Of a stretch of DNA of 64,000 nucleotides, positions 62,356-64,000 are shown piece after piece. The number at the start of each line of letters is the position of its first letter. Positions within the stretch are counted from its first letter, which is position 1. The notes under the pieces were generated by a model. The model did no database searches. It saw only the letters and a program-made list of their open reading frames with translations, and was not told the DNA's origin. Location of the stretch: assembly GCA_964423865.1 (NCBI GenBank), contig CAYRGN010000007.1, forward strand, positions 41,207-105,206, written 5' to 3'. The position numbers were made by a program, and so were the translations under genes. This DNA comes from Leadbetterella sp964423865. GTDB lineage: Bacteria; Bacteroidota; Bacteroidia; Cytophagales; Spirosomataceae.

Positions 62356-62769
62356 ATGAAAGAAATGAAAATATCCATTGGGATTGGCCTAATGCTTACG
62401 CTTTTGGATGCGATAATAAGAGGTGTACATGTAGGTCTCACAACTAACATGCATACTAATCGGTTTGATTCTTTGATTTCATCGGTAATATTTAGTTTAC
62501 TAGTGATGCTGGTATATTTCGGTGTTTTGTATATTATTTTGGTTTTCGTATTTATTAAAACAATGGCTACATTTAAAGCCACTATGTCTATATATATTAT
62601 CGGAGGCATTATCTATACAAGTGCCTTGTTTATAATTTCCTATTTGTTCCTAGGGCTTACTGATGCAAAGGGCGCAAGTCCTATAATTTCATCAATATTT
62701 TATCCAATTTCAGGATTGATTCTGGGTTATTTAGTATTTAGATATAAAACGAAGAATTCAATGATATAA
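62356..62769 (+). CDS. Small four-helix membrane protein of unknown function
   Basis: A 137-residue hydrophobic protein. Membrane segments are near residues 6-28 (ISIGIGLMLTLLDAIIRGVHV), 42-68 (ISSVIFSLLVMLVYFGVLYIILVFVFI), 75-98 (ATMSIYIIGGIIYTSALFIISYLF) and 108-127 (IISSIFYPISGLILGYLVF). No motif or family was recognised; the general layout is like DUF4199-type proteins but this is not claimed. ATG 62356 or 62365 may be used. The gene is AT-rich and lies in the insert between the 545-bp direct repeats, so it is probably foreign. Confidence 0.55.
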   Translation: MKEMKISIGIGLMLTLLDAIIRGVHVGLTTNMHTNRFDSLISSVIFSLLVMLVYFGVLYIILVFVFIKTMATFKATMSIYIIGGIIYTSALFIISYLFLGLTDAKGASPIISSIFYPISGLILGYLVFRYKTKNSMI

Positions 62770-62822
62770 AGTTTCTTTAGAAAGTAATTTAGGCTGGGTT
62801 GCTGCCCAATCTGCTCTTTATG

Positions 62823-63367
62823 CCGCAGCGAGAACTACCGGGTGCGGTATGCCACATCAAAATCCCCCACCGGGCCCCTGGATATTCCCAAAGACAATCT
62901 CATTCTGGTGAAGGACCCCGCTCAGGGAATCTACGGTACCGGCCATAACTCGGTTCTCCAGGTACCCGGGAAAGACGAGTGGTATATCGTGTACCACCGC
63001 TTCAGTAAACCCAACGGCATTAAGATGGGCAGTCCCGCAGGCTTCCATCGTGAAATTGCCATAGACCGCATGGAGTTTAATGCAGACGGAAGCATTAAGC
63101 CGGTGGTGGTGACCGATTGAGTCAGTTGTGTTCGATTCTCGGCTGTGCCGGAACTGCCGGGGGCGTTCCCATTGCCACCCCGAGCGTAGTCGAGGGGTTC
63201 GCACTCTCGTGCTTGTTTGTGCTCGGTTCTCGGAGCTTCGCTCGCAAACTTCGCACACTCGTGCTTGTTTGTGCTCGAACTACCAAAAGGGTTGCCATTG
63301 TCACCCCGAGCGTAGTCGAGGGGCATTATATATTAGGCATTTTTAGTCGTGAAGTAATTTTTTGCTT
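62823..63367 (+). repeat. 545-bp direct duplication, copy 2 (GH43 C-terminal fragment)
   Basis: Encodes a start-less copy of the last ~98 codons of the GH43 protein (from about 62826 to stop 63118-63120), followed by the same 3' flank with both 20-base palindromes (63178-63197 and 63304-63323). It is not a functional gene. The right border falls inside a perfect 14-bp inverted repeat (63341-63354 and 63365-63378). Confidence 0.93.
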
Positions 63368-63378
63368 CACGACTAAAA
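63341..63378. repeat. 14-bp perfect inverted repeat at the duplication border
   Basis: TTTTAGTCGTGAAG (63341-63354) and CTTCACGACTAAAA (63365-63378) are exact inverted complements with a 10-base loop. In copy 1 the left arm and loop are present (61737-61760) but the right arm is cut after its first three bases, so the duplication ended here. Confidence 0.85.
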
Positions 63379-63632
63379 GGAGCCTTCCTTACTTGCTCAA
63401 GACCTTAAAAATTGAGAAGAACAACTCCACGAACACCAACGGATTAGCTGACGGCAAAGGGTGGGCCATTATAATATCTTAATAGTAAGTTTTTGACGAA
63501 TTGTCAAGTATGAATATATTTGCGTCAACTCGTCATGAATATTTAATTTAAAATTCAACCCTAATGGTTTAAAAATAGGGGTGGAATAATTTTCAATAAA
63601 TTACAGACTCAGTTTGGCTTAAAAAGAAAAAA
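63379..63632. other. Intergenic stretch before the last gene
   Basis: No gene recognised. The DNA becomes AT-rich from about 63480. Short open frames here have no recognisable content. Confidence 0.5.
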
Positions 63633-64000
63633 ATGACCCATTCAGAACTACATTCCATTCTCAGAAATCTGCGGAACCTCACTGCGGAGAATGAAATTGT
63701 GGAGTTTAAAGAAGCTAAAAACGCATACGATTTCAATAAATTAGGTAAGTACTTCTCGGCTTTGAGCAATGAGGCCAATCTGAAAGGTAAACTTTATGCC
63801 TGGCTGGTATTTGGTGTAGAAAATAAAAGGCATTCTATAGTGGGTACGAAATTTCGTTCGGAGCGAAAAGATTTGGATAGTCTGAAAAGTGAAATCGCCA
63901 ACAAAACTACCAACCGGATCACCTTTATGGAGATATATGAGCTGAATGAGCCTGAGGGTAGGGTGGTTTTATTCCAGATTCCGGCTGCTCCCAAAGGTTT
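63633..64000 (+). CDS. AlbA_2 (Schlafen-like) domain protein, cut by the right edge
   Basis: The visible 122 residues begin MTHSELHSILRNLRNLTAEN and carry the AlbA_2 signature: EIVEFKEAKNAYDFNKLGKYFSALSNEANLKGKLYAWLVFGVENK, then IVGTKF and a Lys-rich stretch (ERKDLDSLKSEIANKT). In full-length members this N-terminal domain is followed by an ATP-binding/regulator C-terminal domain and HTH; here the rest is outside the window. Its chain differs from the AlbA_2 protein at 37829-38503. It may belong to a further accessory region to the right. Confidence 0.8.
   Translation, partial: MTHSELHSILRNLRNLTAENEIVEFKEAKNAYDFNKLGKYFSALSNEANLKGKLYAWLVFGVENKRHSIVGTKFRSERKDLDSLKSEIANKTTNRITFMEIYELNEPEGRVVLFQIPAAPKG

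Overview
This window is a chromosomal segment of a Bacteroidota bacterium, most likely order Cytophagales. The evidence is a PorT homologue next to ubiE, a protein with a type B (gliding-motility-associated) T9SS sorting domain, a TonB-dependent receptor paired with a DUF4249 lipoprotein, BshC of bacillithiol synthesis, a DUF2795 protein, a menaquinone-type UbiE, and many copies of the Bacteroidota promoter element TAnnTTTG, several of them 19-20 bases downstream of a TTG. No rRNA, tRNA, CRISPR array or intact insertion sequence was found.

Layout. 1-1919: divergent mnmD (cut by the left edge) and bshC. 1997-11028: an AT-rich accessory island with a DUF433/DUF5615 toxin-antitoxin pair, a scar holding a DUF4143-ATPase remnant and an IS21 istB-like remnant, and one 2641-residue protein joining a DnaQ-like exonuclease, a RecQ-like helicase and a UvrD-like helicase. 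This is the best candidate for an undescribed system in the window. 11154-13368: a translationally coupled dehydrogenase pair (Tat-signal small subunit plus GMC flavoprotein with a C-X5-C-X3-C motif) resembling bacterial FAD glucose dehydrogenase. 13504-17467: priA, a holin-X-like membrane protein and a Tat-signal PLP aminotransferase. 17687-20522: an ECF sigma factor, a membrane anti-sigma-like protein with HEAT-like repeats, a secreted DUF4097-like protein and a truncated thioredoxin. 20585-29828: POT peptide transporter, a 954-residue T9SS cargo protein, an SDR, an AAA/DUF4143 ATPase with a twin operator-like upstream region, and metG. 29964-34492: an ABC ATPase coupled to an ABC-permease/M1-peptidase fusion.

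34561-42838: methyltransferase, greA with a terminator-bearing leader, lpdA, a tandem-repeat block, an AlbA_2 protein, a DUF2795 protein, cutC, the overlapping operon pyrD-ubiE-porT, and a TRIC-family channel. 42897-50380: a two-component system, a CCG-type Fe-S protein, a phytase-like esterase and uvrA. 50571-56905: TonB receptor plus DUF4249 lipoprotein, an orphan comB, an M20 peptidase, a lipocalin-like lipoprotein and a VapBC-type pair. 57036-61516: an arabinan/arabinoxylan operon (GH51 plus double GH43). 61219-63367: a 545-base direct duplication of the GH43 3' end that flanks an AT-rich insert. The right edge cuts a second AlbA_2 gene.

Intergenic space is rich in repeats: long hairpins built on GAGCGTAGTCGAG, two tandem arrays after lpdA, and AGCTTTCAGC-type low-complexity repeats. 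Most housekeeping genes look ordinary. The unusual material is the helicase island, the exported dehydrogenase and aminotransferase, the greA leader, the twin-operator ATPase and the duplication.
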